Translations under genes and position numbers: made by a program | Source: MGBC113645 sp036308445 | Lineage (GTDB): Bacteria; Bacillota_I; Bacilli_A; Erysipelotrichales; Coprobacillaceae | Reading direction: 5' to 3' | DNA: 64,000 bases | Assembly: GCA_036308445.1 (NCBI GenBank) | Contig: JAXJVS010000048.1 | Coordinates: 1 to 64,000 of the forward strand | The notes under the pieces: model-generated | Seen by the model: only the letters and a program-made list of their open reading frames with translations | Told to the model about the DNA's origin: nothing | Databases searched by the model: none | Shown here: positions 52,341-60,932 of the stretch, one piece after another | Layout: each line of letters begins with the position of its first letter | How positions within the stretch are numbered: position 1 is the stretch's first letter

Positions 52341-53285
52341 ATGATACTAGATATTGTTTTGTTGGTTGTAGGATTTGTAATGCTGATAAAAGGTGCAGAT
52401 GTTTTTGTGGAAGGAGCATCTAAAGTTGCAAGCAAATTTCATATTCCTGAAATTGTTATTGGATTAACAATTGTAGCATTTGGAACTAGTGCTCCTGAAG
52501 CAGCGGTAAGTATTGCTTCAGCTTATAAAGGAACTGCAGGTATCGCAGTGGGTAATATTATTGGAAGTAATATTTGTAATGTTTTACTTATTTTAGGTGT
52601 AGCAGGGATGATTGCTAGTTTAAAAGTAAAGAAAAATACTTTAAATATTGAAACTCCTTATGTTGTTGGGATTACTGTTTTATTATTAGCTGTGGGGTTA
52701 ACTGGAAATAGCGTAGGTAGATTAGATGGTGTTATTCTATGGGTATTTTTTATTCTTTATTTAACATATTTATATTGGTTAAGTAAAAATGGAGATGAAG
52801 ATGCGATTGAAGATGTAGCAGAATTAGAAAAAAGTGATACATTATTAAAGTTAATTATCATGATTGTATTAGGTATTGTCTGCGTTGTTTTTGGTAGCAA
52901 TATCACTGTAGATGCTGCAAGTCATATTGCCACTTCTTTTGGAGTTAGTGATCGTATTATTGGTTTAACTATTGTAGCTATCGGAACATCTTTACCAGAA
53001 TTAGTAACTTCAGTCAGTGCTTCATTAAAAGGTAAGAATGATATCGCAGTAGGAAATATTATTGGAAGTAATATTTTTAATATCTTGTTTGTATTAGGAA
53101 CTGCTGCTTTAGTTTCACCAACTGCTATTCCATTTGTATCAACTTTTGTATTTGATTTTATTGTAGCTATTGCTGCTTTGATTATTTTCTTATTATTTAT
53201 TGATAGAAAAAATATGAGTTTAAGAAAGATTGGCGCAGCATTGATGTTTGTATTTTATATTGCTTATATTATTTATATTTTATAA
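52341..53285 (+). CDS. Calcium/cation antiporter (CaCA family, YrbG-like)
   Basis: 314 residues from the ATG at 52341 after AGGAGG; an upstream in-frame start at 52305 lies inside the terminator. Ten membrane helices arise from two inverted repeats, each with the alpha motif: FGTSAPEAAVSIASAYKGT and IGTSLPELVTSVSASLKGK, plus GNIIGSNICNVLLILG and GNIIGSNIFNILFVLG. It exchanges Ca2+ or another divalent cation for Na+/H+. Control by a manganese-type riboswitch suggests Mn2+ export. Confidence 0.92.
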   Translation: MILDIVLLVVGFVMLIKGADVFVEGASKVASKFHIPEIVIGLTIVAFGTSAPEAAVSIASAYKGTAGIAVGNIIGSNICNVLLILGVAGMIASLKVKKNTLNIETPYVVGITVLLLAVGLTGNSVGRLDGVILWVFFILYLTYLYWLSKNGDEDAIEDVAELEKSDTLLKLIIMIVLGIVCVVFGSNITVDAASHIATSFGVSDRIIGLTIVAIGTSLPELVTSVSASLKGKNDIAVGNIIGSNIFNILFVLGTAALVSPTAIPFVSTFVFDFIVAIAALIIFLLFIDRKNMSLRKIGAALMFVFYIAYIIYIL

Positions 53286-53307
53286 AAAATTTACACAAAA
53301 AATGAAT

Positions 53308-53342
53308 AAAAAGGCTTACAGAAAAATGTAAGCCTTTTTATT
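53308..53342 (+). terminator. Terminator of the exchanger gene
   Basis: AAAAAGGCTTACA (53308-53320), loop GAAAAA, TGTAAGCCTTTTT (53327-53339). Confidence 0.9.
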
Positions 53343-53431
53343 TTTGAAAAAATTTACATCTTGCTTGTTTTTTCACATGGAATATAGTATAGTTTTCTTG
53401 TACAAAAAAATAAAAATTGGAGGACAAAAAA

Positions 53432-56065
53432 ATGGCAGAAAAAAAAGCTGTAAAAGCTGAAGAATGGACTAATGAAAAAATTGATGCTCATGTTGATGAG
53501 TTAGTTCAAAAAGCATTAGTCGCATTAGACAAATTTGAAGAATTTGATCAAGAAGCTGTAGATTACATCGTTGCTAAATGTTCTGTTGCTGGATTAGATG
53601 CACATGGTATTTTAGCAGAAGCTGCAGTTAACGAAACAGGTAGAGGGGTTTTCGAAGACAAGGCTGTTAAAAACTTATTCGCTTGTGAATATGTTACAAG
53701 TAATTTACGTCACTTAAAAACTGTAGGGATTATTAATGAAGATCCTTTAACAGGAATTACTGAAATTGCTGAACCAGTAGGTGTTGTTTGTGGTATCGTA
53801 CCAACTACTAACCCAACTTCAACAGTAATTTTCAAATCTTTAATTTCATTAAAGACAAGAAACCCAATTATCTTCTCATTCCATCCATCTGCATATGAAT
53901 GTTCAGTAATGGCTGCAAAAGTTATTAGAGATGCTGCTATAGCTGCTGGTGCACCAGAAAACTGTATTCAATGGTTAGGAATGAAATCTATGTATGCAAC
54001 TACTGCATTAATGAATCATCCTGGTGTTGCTACTATCTTAGCAACTGGTGGTAATGCAATGGTAGCTGCTGCTTATTCTTGTGGAAAACCTGCATTAGGG
54101 GTAGGCGCTGGTAACGTTCCTGCATATGTTGAAAAATCATGTGTATTAAAGAGAGCAGTTAATGACATCGTGTTATCTAAATCATTTGATAATGGTATGA
54201 TCTGTGCTTCTGAACAAGCTGCAATCGTAGATCAAGAAATTTATAAAGAATTCAAAGAAGAAATCTCTAGATTTAAAGTATACTGGGTAAACGGTGAAGA
54301 AAAAACTAAACTTGAAAACTATATGTTCCCAGATAAGAATAAAGGTGTATTACCTGCAGTTGTTGGTAAACCAGCTACTTGGATTGCTGAACAAGCAGGA
54401 ATTAAAGTACCAGCTGATACTCAAATCTTATTAGCTGAATGTAAAGAAGTTGGACCAAATGAACCATTAACTAGAGAAAAATTATCTCCAGTATTAGCTG
54501 TATTAAAAGCTAAAGATACTGCTGATGGTATTGCTAAATCAGCTGCAATGGTTGAATTTAATGGTTTAGGACACTCTGCTGCAATTCATACTCAAAACCA
54601 TGATATTTCAGTAGAATTTGGTTTAAAATGTAAAGCTATCCGTGTAATCGAAAATGCTCCATCTACATTCGGTGGTATCGGTTCAGTTTATAATGCATTT
54701 ATTCCTTCATTAACTTTAGGTTGTGGTTCTTATGGACATAACTCAGTTTCTAACAACGTAAGTGCTGTAAACTTATTAAATATTAAGAGAATAGGGAGAC
54801 GTAATAACAATATGCAATGGGTTAAACTTCCTCCAAAAATCTATTTCGAAAGAAATTCAATTAGATATTTAAGAGATATGAAATACATGGAAAAAGCAAT
54901 GATTGTTACTGACCATGGTATGTATAACTTAGGATATGTTGCTAAAATCGAAGATGCAATTAAACGTAGAAGAAATAAAGTAGATATCGAATTATACTTC
55001 GATGTTGAACCAGATCCAAGCATTGATACAGTTATGGAAGGTGTTGAATTAATGAGAAAATTCAATCCTGATGTAATTATCGCTTTAGGTGGAGGTTCTT
55101 CAATGGATGCTGCTAAAGTTATGTGGTTAATGTATGAACATCCAGAAGTTAACTTCGATGATATTAAACAAAAATTCATGGATATTAGAAAACGTGCATT
55201 CAAATTCCCTGAATTAGGTAAAAAAGCTAGATTAATCTGTATCCCAACAACTTCAGGTACAGGTTCAGAAGTAACTCCATTCGCAGTTATCACTGATAAG
55301 AAAGCTAATAAGAAATATCCATTAACTGACTATGCATTAACTCCAACAGTTGCTATCGTTGACCCAGAATTCGCTATGAGTATGCCTGGTTCAATTGCTG
55401 CTGATACTGGAATTGACGTATTAACTCATGCAGTTGAAGCTTATGTTTCTATCTTAGCTAGTGATTTCACTGATGGATGGGCAAAACAAGCTGTTAAATT
55501 AGTATTTGATTACTTAGAAAGATCAGTTAAAAATGGTAAAAATGATCCAGAAGCAAGAGAAAAAATGCATAATGCAGCAACTATCGCTGGTATGGCATTC
55601 GCTAATGCTTTCTTAGGTATGAACCACTCATTAGCTCATAAGATTGGTGGAGAATGGCATATTCCTCATGGTCGTACTAATGGTATCTTATTACCACATG
55701 TTATTAGATACAATGGTACTATTCCAACTAAATTAAATATCTGGCCAAAGATTGAAAACTATAAAGCTGATATTAAATACATGGAATTAGCTCAATTAAT
55801 CGGATTAAATCCTAAGACTCCTGCTGAAGGTGTTGCTATGTTTGCTGATGCATGTGAAGAATTATGTGCTAAAGTTGGTGTAGTTTGCAACGTTAAGTCT
55901 CAAGGTATTGACAAAGCTGCTTGGGAAGAATCAGTACACAGAATTGCTATGAATGCATACGAAGATCAATGTACTCCTGCTAACCCAAGAATGCCTATGG
56001 TTAAAGATATGGAAGATATCTTAAGAACAATCTATGATTATGAAACTAAATTTCAACAAAAATAA
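53432..56065 (+). CDS. adhE: Bifunctional acetaldehyde-CoA/alcohol dehydrogenase
   Basis: 877 residues from the ATG at 53432, after TTGGAGGA. The N-terminal CoA-acylating aldehyde dehydrogenase shows VVCGIVPTTNPTSTVIFKSL and the catalytic cysteine in FDNGMICASEQA. The linker GGIGSVYNAF follows, then the C-terminal iron alcohol dehydrogenase: ALGGGSSMDAAKVMW, TTSGTGSEVTPFAVI, DTGIDVLTHAVEAYVS, and metal His residues in MNHSLAHKIGGEWHIPHGR. It reduces acetyl-CoA to ethanol, regenerating NAD+. Codon use suggests high expression. Confidence 0.97.
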   Translation: MAEKKAVKAEEWTNEKIDAHVDELVQKALVALDKFEEFDQEAVDYIVAKCSVAGLDAHGILAEAAVNETGRGVFEDKAVKNLFACEYVTSNLRHLKTVGIINEDPLTGITEIAEPVGVVCGIVPTTNPTSTVIFKSLISLKTRNPIIFSFHPSAYECSVMAAKVIRDAAIAAGAPENCIQWLGMKSMYATTALMNHPGVATILATGGNAMVAAAYSCGKPALGVGAGNVPAYVEKSCVLKRAVNDIVLSKSFDNGMICASEQAAIVDQEIYKEFKEEISRFKVYWVNGEEKTKLENYMFPDKNKGVLPAVVGKPATWIAEQAGIKVPADTQILLAECKEVGPNEPLTREKLSPVLAVLKAKDTADGIAKSAAMVEFNGLGHSAAIHTQNHDISVEFGLKCKAIRVIENAPSTFGGIGSVYNAFIPSLTLGCGSYGHNSVSNNVSAVNLLNIKRIGRRNNNMQWVKLPPKIYFERNSIRYLRDMKYMEKAMIVTDHGMYNLGYVAKIEDAIKRRRNKVDIELYFDVEPDPSIDTVMEGVELMRKFNPDVIIALGGGSSMDAAKVMWLMYEHPEVNFDDIKQKFMDIRKRAFKFPELGKKARLICIPTTSGTGSEVTPFAVITDKKANKKYPLTDYALTPTVAIVDPEFAMSMPGSIAADTGIDVLTHAVEAYVSILASDFTDGWAKQAVKLVFDYLERSVKNGKNDPEAREKMHNAATIAGMAFANAFLGMNHSLAHKIGGEWHIPHGRTNGILLPHVIRYNGTIPTKLNIWPKIENYKADIKYMELAQLIGLNPKTPAEGVAMFADACEELCAKVGVVCNVKSQGIDKAAWEESVHRIAMNAYEDQCTPANPRMPMVKDMEDILRTIYDYETKFQQK

Positions 56066-56076
56066 TTAATTGATTG

Positions 56077-56108
56077 AAAGATGTAGAGAAATCTACATCT
56101 TTTTTTCT
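56077..56108 (+). terminator. Terminator of adhE
   Basis: AAAGATGTAGA (56077-56087), loop GAAA, TCTACATCTTT (56092-56102), then T. Confidence 0.9.
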
Positions 56109-56154
56109 TTACTTTATGATTGTAATTTAGTAACCTATATTAAAGGTGAAAGAA

Positions 56155-56805
56155 ATGAAATTGGTAAAGAATATTATTTTAATCATTTCAATACTAGCTT
56201 TATCTTTTCAAATATATATGGATGTTGAACCGTCTCTTGGTTTAAGTATAGAAGGTAGAGTTATTATTGTTTTAATACAAGTTTTAGGTTTTATTAGTAT
56301 TTATTGGTATTATCGTAATAAAGTAACGATAGAAAAGAGAAAAAGATATTTTAAGCTGTTAATGTGGATGCTATTTGTGATTTATCTTTTAAATCTTTTT
56401 TATTTATTGTTTCTAGATGGTGAAATGGGGAGAAATCTTCATGCAATTGAGAATATGGATATGAATTTGTTGTTTGGTGTTAACTTTGTTCCTTTGCGTA
56501 CAATTAAACTTTTTGTTAAGAGTTATTATCAGGGTTATTTACCATTGTCTATTATTACGATTAATCTTATTGGCAATATTTTAGCTTTTATGCCATTAGC
56601 TATCTTTTTACAAACTTTATTTAAATCACAAAGAAAGTCTTCTGTATATTTTATAACTGCTTCTTTGTTGATTATAGGAGTGGAAATATTGCAGGTATTG
56701 ACTATGAGTGGTAGTGGTGATATTGATGATTATATTTTAAATATTGTTGGAAGTATGGTTATGTATTTTATTGTGAAATTATATAGAAAGGTTAAGAAAC
56801 TATGA
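56155..56805 (+). CDS. VanZ-family membrane protein
   Basis: 216 residues from the ATG at 56155, after AAAGGTG. About five membrane helices and the VanZ pattern are seen: LFGVNFVPLRTIKLF, NLIGNILAFMPLAIFLQTL and VEILQVLTMSGSGDIDDYIL. VanZ proteins confer low-level teicoplanin resistance in some hosts, but most homologues have no known role. No vanA-type genes are nearby. It overlaps the NusG-II gene by ATGA. Confidence 0.87.
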   Translation: MKLVKNIILIISILALSFQIYMDVEPSLGLSIEGRVIIVLIQVLGFISIYWYYRNKVTIEKRKRYFKLLMWMLFVIYLLNLFYLLFLDGEMGRNLHAIENMDMNLLFGVNFVPLRTIKLFVKSYYQGYLPLSIITINLIGNILAFMPLAIFLQTLFKSQRKSSVYFITASLLIIGVEILQVLTMSGSGDIDDYILNIVGSMVMYFIVKLYRKVKKL

Positions 56806-57158
56806 AAAAGAAAGATTGTATTGTGATTGGCATTCTATTGATTATTTGTGCTGTGGGTTATTTCTTTTATTCTACGTTGACTCAAGGAGAGAAGGAATAT
56901 GCAGTTGTATATTATCATAATGAAGAAATTGATGAAATAGACTTAAGCATAGATGATATTTATACTTATGAAGGAGATTATGGCTCTTTTTCTTTAGAAG
57001 TTAAGAATCAAGAGTATCATGCAACAAATGTAGATTGTCCTAATCATGATTGTGAGAATGTTGGTTGGGTAAAAAAAGGAAGTACTGTTTCTATCATTTG
57101 TGTACCTAATGATATTTATGTACAGCAAGTAAATATTGATACAGGCGAAGTAGATTAA
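56802..57158 (+). CDS. NusG domain II-containing secreted/membrane protein
   Basis: 118 residues. One N-terminal membrane segment (about residues 6-25) is followed by an extracytoplasmic NusG-II domain: EYAVVYYHNEEIDEIDLS and NQEYHATNVDCPNHDCENVG, then KKGSTVSIICVPNDI. Family members with the CPxxxC motif are often encoded beside FMN-binding or Gx-transporter genes. Here the partner is VanZ, with a 4-base overlap. Role unknown. Confidence 0.8.
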   Translation: MKKKDCIVIGILLIICAVGYFFYSTLTQGEKEYAVVYYHNEEIDEIDLSIDDIYTYEGDYGSFSLEVKNQEYHATNVDCPNHDCENVGWVKKGSTVSIICVPNDIYVQQVNIDTGEVD

Positions 57159-57173
57159 AAATCTACTTTTTTG
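57148..57173 (+). terminator. Terminator overlapping the NusG-II gene end
   Basis: AAGTAGAT (57148-57155) pairs with ATCTACTT (57161-57168), with the stop codon in the loop and a T run after it. Confidence 0.85.
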
Positions 57174-57248
57174 TTTGTTGAAATATTATTGATATTCACA
57201 AAAATTCTATATATCTATGATAAGATGTAATAAAGAGAGGTGGATTAT

Positions 57249-57959
57249 ATGTGGACAAGATATGAATTAAAAATAAGAGCAAAAGAAGTATTTAAAGGAG
57301 ATTATTGGAATTATGTATTAGTAACTTTATTATTAGGATTATTAATGGGTAGTAGTATTTTGTCTTTAGAGATTGAGACAAATATTTATGATTATTCTAC
57401 TTATTATCAATTGCATTTTTTTGGGTTGATATTATTCAAATTCACTGGAAAGATAGTTATTGTTATTTTTATTATTCTTTTATTGTTAAGAATTTTCTTT
57501 GTAAATGTAATTCAGGTTGGTGGTTGTAAGTTTTTTATTAATGGTTCATTGGAAAAAGGAAAAATTGAAGATTTATTTTTTGGGTTTCAAAAAAATTATA
57601 AGAATATCTTATATGTTCAATTTATGACTCAGTTGAAAATCTTTTTGTGGAGTTTGTTATTTATTATTCCAGGTATTATTAAAAGTTATGAATATGCTAT
57701 GGTTCCCTATCTTTTAGCTGATAATTCTGATATGGATAAAGATGAAATATTGAATTTAAGTAGAAGAATGATGGAGGGAAATAAGTGGGATTTTTTTGTC
57801 TTAGAGCTTTCGTTTATTGGATGGATATTATTAGCTGTATCAACTTTTAATATCGTAGGGATATTATATGTAGATCCTTATATAGAAGCGACTCATGCGC
57901 AGTTTTATTTGAAAATAAAAAGTTTAAATAATAAAGTAATGAATGAGAATGTTATTTGA
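57249..57959 (+). CDS. DUF975-family membrane protein
   Basis: 236 residues from the ATG at 57249, after AGAGAGGTGG. Typical DUF975 start (RYELKIRAKEVFKGDYWNYV), then about five membrane helices and the conserved region LFIIPGIIKSYEYAMVPYLL, ADNSDMDKDEILNLSRRMM and EGNKWDFFVLELSFIGW. The function of the family is unknown. It stands alone between two terminators. Confidence 0.85.
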   Translation: MWTRYELKIRAKEVFKGDYWNYVLVTLLLGLLMGSSILSLEIETNIYDYSTYYQLHFFGLILFKFTGKIVIVIFIILLLLRIFFVNVIQVGGCKFFINGSLEKGKIEDLFFGFQKNYKNILYVQFMTQLKIFLWSLLFIIPGIIKSYEYAMVPYLLADNSDMDKDEILNLSRRMMEGNKWDFFVLELSFIGWILLAVSTFNIVGILYVDPYIEATHAQFYLKIKSLNNKVMNENVI

Positions 57960-58023
57960 TTTTTAAATGTCACTTAACTGTCACTTTAAAAGTATATAAT
58001 TTAAGTGTAGGAAGGTGAATGTT

Positions 58024-58542
58024 ATGAAAAAGATATTTTGTTTATTGTTATTTTTATTTCTTTTTGGGTGTTATAATGGTGTTCCTAAGATTAATAACAA
58101 GGATAATTTATCTTTTGAATATCAAGGATATAAGATAGATACAAATATTATTGTAAAGAGTTATCATTTTATATCAGATGATGATTATTATATTATAAAA
58201 GGTGAAACGATTGATAATCATCAGTTAGAGTTGAAGTTTAAAAAAGTGTTTAATGGTTATATAAAGGTAGTTGAAAAAGTGAATTTAAATGATTGTTCAT
58301 ATCAATATTGTTTTAATAGTTATATGAATGAAGTACAAATTGCTAATATGAAAAGTAGTGAATATATAGATATGAAGTATGATGTTGAAAAGATTTTTGC
58401 TTCTTGTACTTTTAAGGGCTATTTGAATATGGAATTTGATGATTATAAAGATTATCTCGATAATGATTTTTATGTTATTGAGAATGGTCAAAGAAGATGT
58501 GATATTAATAAGATGTTTTATATTCATGTAGAGAGGCTCTAG
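58024..58542 (+). CDS. Putative lipoprotein of unknown function
   Basis: 172 residues from the ATG at 58024, after GGAAGGTG. The signal peptide MKKIFCLLLFLFLFGC ends in a lipobox Cys at residue 16. The mature part is rich in Tyr, Asp and Asn, and has no recognised domain. It may be an accessory of the ABC exporter 87 bases downstream, but a terminator lies between them. Confidence 0.7.
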   Translation: MKKIFCLLLFLFLFGCYNGVPKINNKDNLSFEYQGYKIDTNIIVKSYHFISDDDYYIIKGETIDNHQLELKFKKVFNGYIKVVEKVNLNDCSYQYCFNSYMNEVQIANMKSSEYIDMKYDVEKIFASCTFKGYLNMEFDDYKDYLDNDFYVIENGQRRCDINKMFYIHVERL

Positions 58543-58564
58543 TGATAGAGCCTTTGTTTTTTTT
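58534..58564 (+). terminator. Terminator overlapping the lipoprotein gene end
   Basis: AGGCTCTA (58534-58541), loop GTGA, TAGAGCCT (58546-58553), then T. The stop codon is inside the hairpin. Confidence 0.85.
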
Positions 58565-58628
58565 ACATAATTTAATGATAATTATAAACAAATTCAATAG
58601 TATTCTTTTCATTGAGGAGGAATTGAGT

Positions 58629-60116
58629 ATGTTAAAGAATGCTATTTTGAGTACAAAGAAAAGTATTGGAAAAACAATATTATTGTTTATATTGATGTGT
58701 TTAATTGCTAATCTTGTTATTGCAGGATTGTCAATTAAAAGTGCAACTTCTAAATCTATGGATAGTGTAAGAAAGTCTTTAGGTAGTGATGTAACTTTAT
58801 CTTATAATATGAAAAATATTATGGAGAATAGAGAACAGGGTGAGTCAATGGATTCAGTAATGAAAAATATTACTGTTGAAATGGCCGATAGCTTAAAAAA
58901 CTTAAATTATGTAGAAAGTTATAATTATACTGTAAGTGTGAGTGTTTCTAGTGATGATATTGATCCTGTAAGTATGCAAGAGGAAGAAGATACTGTGACT
59001 TTTTCTAATAAAAATGGATTTGGTGGTTTTGGCGGGGGAAACATGGAAATGCCAAAATATATGGATCAGAATGATTTTACTGTTTCTGGAAATACAACAA
59101 TGGCCAATTTATCAGATTTTGTTGATGAGAATTATGTATTGACTAGTGGTCGATTATTGAATGAGGATGATGAAGAAACAAAGAATTGTGTTATTGAATC
59201 TTCTTTGGCTTCAGACAATGAATTGGTAGTTGGAGATACTTTTGAAGTTATTGCTACTCATGAAGATGATGATGAGGTTACAGTAACTTTGACAGTAGTA
59301 GGTATTTATGAAATTGAAACAAGTGATGAAATGGGAAATATGATGAGCATGAGTAATCGTCAAAATCCTATGAATACAATTTATACAAGCTTAAATGTAG
59401 CTCAGACATTAAATGATAGTACAACAAATATAACTAGTGCAACTTATTATTTAGATGATCCTGACCATATCGAAGCATTCAAAGAATTAGCAGAAAGTGA
59501 AACTGATATTGATTTTGAAACTTATACATTAGATGCTAATGATCAAATTTATCAAAGAAGTATTTCTTCTTTAGAGAATATGGAATCATTTGCAACAATG
59601 TTCTTAATTGTTGTTATTGTTGCAGGTAGTGCTATTTTATGCTTGATTTTAGTATTAACTATGAGAGGGCGTTTCTATGAATTTGGTGTTATGCTTTCTT
59701 TAGGACAAAGTAAGTTAAAAATTATAGGACAACAATTATTAGAAGTAGGGTTAATTGCAACATTAGCATTTGCTGTTTCCTTAGGTACAGGAAAAATGGT
59801 TTCTAATATCGTAAGTAGTATGTTAGTTAGTACAGCAAGTCATGCTCCTACTATGGAAATAGATGGGAATGTTAAAGAAAAGACAGGAGCTGATATGCCA
59901 GGTATTGGAGAAGGGGGTAAAGGTTTTGGTAGAGACTTAATGGATCGTGCGATGACTTCTCCAGTTTCTACTGAATTGGATGTATCATTAACATCAGAAA
60001 CTGTTGTACAGTTAGCTGAAATTAGTTTTGCAATTTGTGTTGTATCGGTTATTTTACCGTCATTATATGTATTGAGATTATCTCCTAGAGAAATCTTGAT
60101 AAAAAGGGAGGGTTAA
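58629..60116 (+). CDS. FtsX/MacB-type ABC transporter permease
   Basis: 495 residues from the ATG at 58629, after GAGGAGG; the frame extends upstream to 58542 without an RBS. One N-terminal helix (about 13-35), a large extracytoplasmic MacB_PCD domain (about 40-310), and three C-terminal helices with the FtsX motif (GRFYEFGVMLSLGQSKLKII) form the usual topology. The outside domain contains a Gly-rich patch (NGFGGFGGGNMEMP) and a second one between helices. It probably exports or transmits signals for peptides or lipids with the ATPase that follows. Confidence 0.87.
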   Translation: MLKNAILSTKKSIGKTILLFILMCLIANLVIAGLSIKSATSKSMDSVRKSLGSDVTLSYNMKNIMENREQGESMDSVMKNITVEMADSLKNLNYVESYNYTVSVSVSSDDIDPVSMQEEEDTVTFSNKNGFGGFGGGNMEMPKYMDQNDFTVSGNTTMANLSDFVDENYVLTSGRLLNEDDEETKNCVIESSLASDNELVVGDTFEVIATHEDDDEVTVTLTVVGIYEIETSDEMGNMMSMSNRQNPMNTIYTSLNVAQTLNDSTTNITSATYYLDDPDHIEAFKELAESETDIDFETYTLDANDQIYQRSISSLENMESFATMFLIVVIVAGSAILCLILVLTMRGRFYEFGVMLSLGQSKLKIIGQQLLEVGLIATLAFAVSLGTGKMVSNIVSSMLVSTASHAPTMEIDGNVKEKTGADMPGIGEGGKGFGRDLMDRAMTSPVSTELDVSLTSETVVQLAEISFAICVVSVILPSLYVLRLSPREILIKREG

Positions 60117-60118
60117 TC

Positions 60119-60793
60119 ATGGAGACGATTTTGAGTTTTAGAGATGTCTGCTATCATTATAAAGATGGAAATAGACAAGTGAATATTTTAAAGGATGCTT
60201 CATATGATTTTGAATTAGGAAAGACTTATGCAATTGTTGGTGCAAGTGGTAGTGGTAAAACAACATCATTAGTATTAGCTGGAGGATTGGATACTCCTAA
60301 GAGTGGTCATATTTTGTTTAAAAATGAAGATTTATCAAAGATTGGATTATCTAAATATCGTAGAAATCATGTTTCTATTGTATTTCAGTCATATAATTTA
60401 ATTCATTATTTAAATGCATATCAGAATGTCATTAATGCTATGGATATATCACATATTAAAGTTAGTAATAAGAAAGAATATGCTATTCATATTTTAAAAG
60501 AATTAGGATTAACTGAAAAAGAGTGTAAGAGAGATATTCGTAAGTTATCCGGTGGACAGCAACAGCGAGTAGCTGTTGCTAGAGCGATAGCAAAAGATGT
60601 TGATTTAATTCTTTGTGATGAACCAACAGGGAATTTGGATGATGAAACATCACAGGGTATTATTCAATCATTAATTGAATTGGCTCATACAAAGAATAAA
60701 TGTGTAATAGTAGTTACTCATTCTAAAGAGTTTGCAGAATGTTTAGATGTGCAATTAAAAATAAATAAAGGTAAGTTAGAAAAAATTAATTAA
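60119..60793 (+). CDS. ABC transporter ATPase (MacB/LolD type)
   Basis: 224 residues. Walker A GASGSGKT is near residue 38, then FQSYNLIHYLNAYQNV, signature LSGGQQQRVAVARAI, Walker B LILCDEPTGNLD and VVTHSKEFAE. The short, single-domain form is typical of ATPases paired with FtsX-type permeases. It begins two bases after the permease stop, so they form one complex. In low-GC Gram-positives such pairs often give resistance to membrane-active peptides, but no sensor kinase is adjacent. Confidence 0.92.
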   Translation: METILSFRDVCYHYKDGNRQVNILKDASYDFELGKTYAIVGASGSGKTTSLVLAGGLDTPKSGHILFKNEDLSKIGLSKYRRNHVSIVFQSYNLIHYLNAYQNVINAMDISHIKVSNKKEYAIHILKELGLTEKECKRDIRKLSGGQQQRVAVARAIAKDVDLILCDEPTGNLDDETSQGIIQSLIELAHTKNKCVIVVTHSKEFAECLDVQLKINKGKLEKIN

Positions 60794-60819
60794 AGTTCAC
60801 AATCAATTCATATCATCAT

Positions 60820-60932
60820 ATTATTATATAATTGTCTTAAGAAAAGACATATAATAATAGACTTTATAGGCGACCCCTCTCCCTAAAATTGCCTATAACA
60901 AAAAAAGAACGTTTCCCCACGTTCTTTTTTTT
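60820..60932 (+). ncRNA. Candidate small RNA with C-rich loop, ending in the shared terminator
   Basis: Three stacked hairpins follow the ABC ATPase gene. TATTATTATAT pairs with ATATAATAATA, with an inner TGTCTT/AAGACA (60820-60859). TTATAGGC pairs with GCCTATAA (60864-60898), holding a loop with CCCCTCTCCC. Then comes the terminator at 60901-60932. TATAAT boxes at 60827 and 60850 could start a short transcript. C/U-rich loops are used by Gram-positive sRNAs to pair with ribosome binding sites. This is an inference. Confidence 0.4.
60901..60932. terminator. Bidirectional terminator before the HAD gene
   Basis: AAAAAAGAACGT (60901-60912), loop TTCCCC, ACGTTCTTTTTT (60919-60930), between convergent transcription units. 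Confidence 0.88.

Noticed and set aside
53355..53395. Rex redox-repressor site before adhE
   Set aside because: TTGTTTTTTCACAT resembles half of a Rex operator but lacks the symmetric second half at the right spacing; not supported.
54841..55293. 150-codon minus-strand frame inside adhE
   Set aside because: It is opposite a conserved iron-dehydrogenase domain, with no RBS and no recognisable motif.
56155..56805. Glycopeptide resistance determinant
   Set aside because: VanZ-family proteins are common without resistance, and no vanHAX or vanRS genes are present here.
58542..58628. Longer start of the ABC permease at 58542
   Set aside because: The region lacks an RBS at 58542 and overlaps the upstream gene's terminator; GAGGAGG lies properly before 58629.
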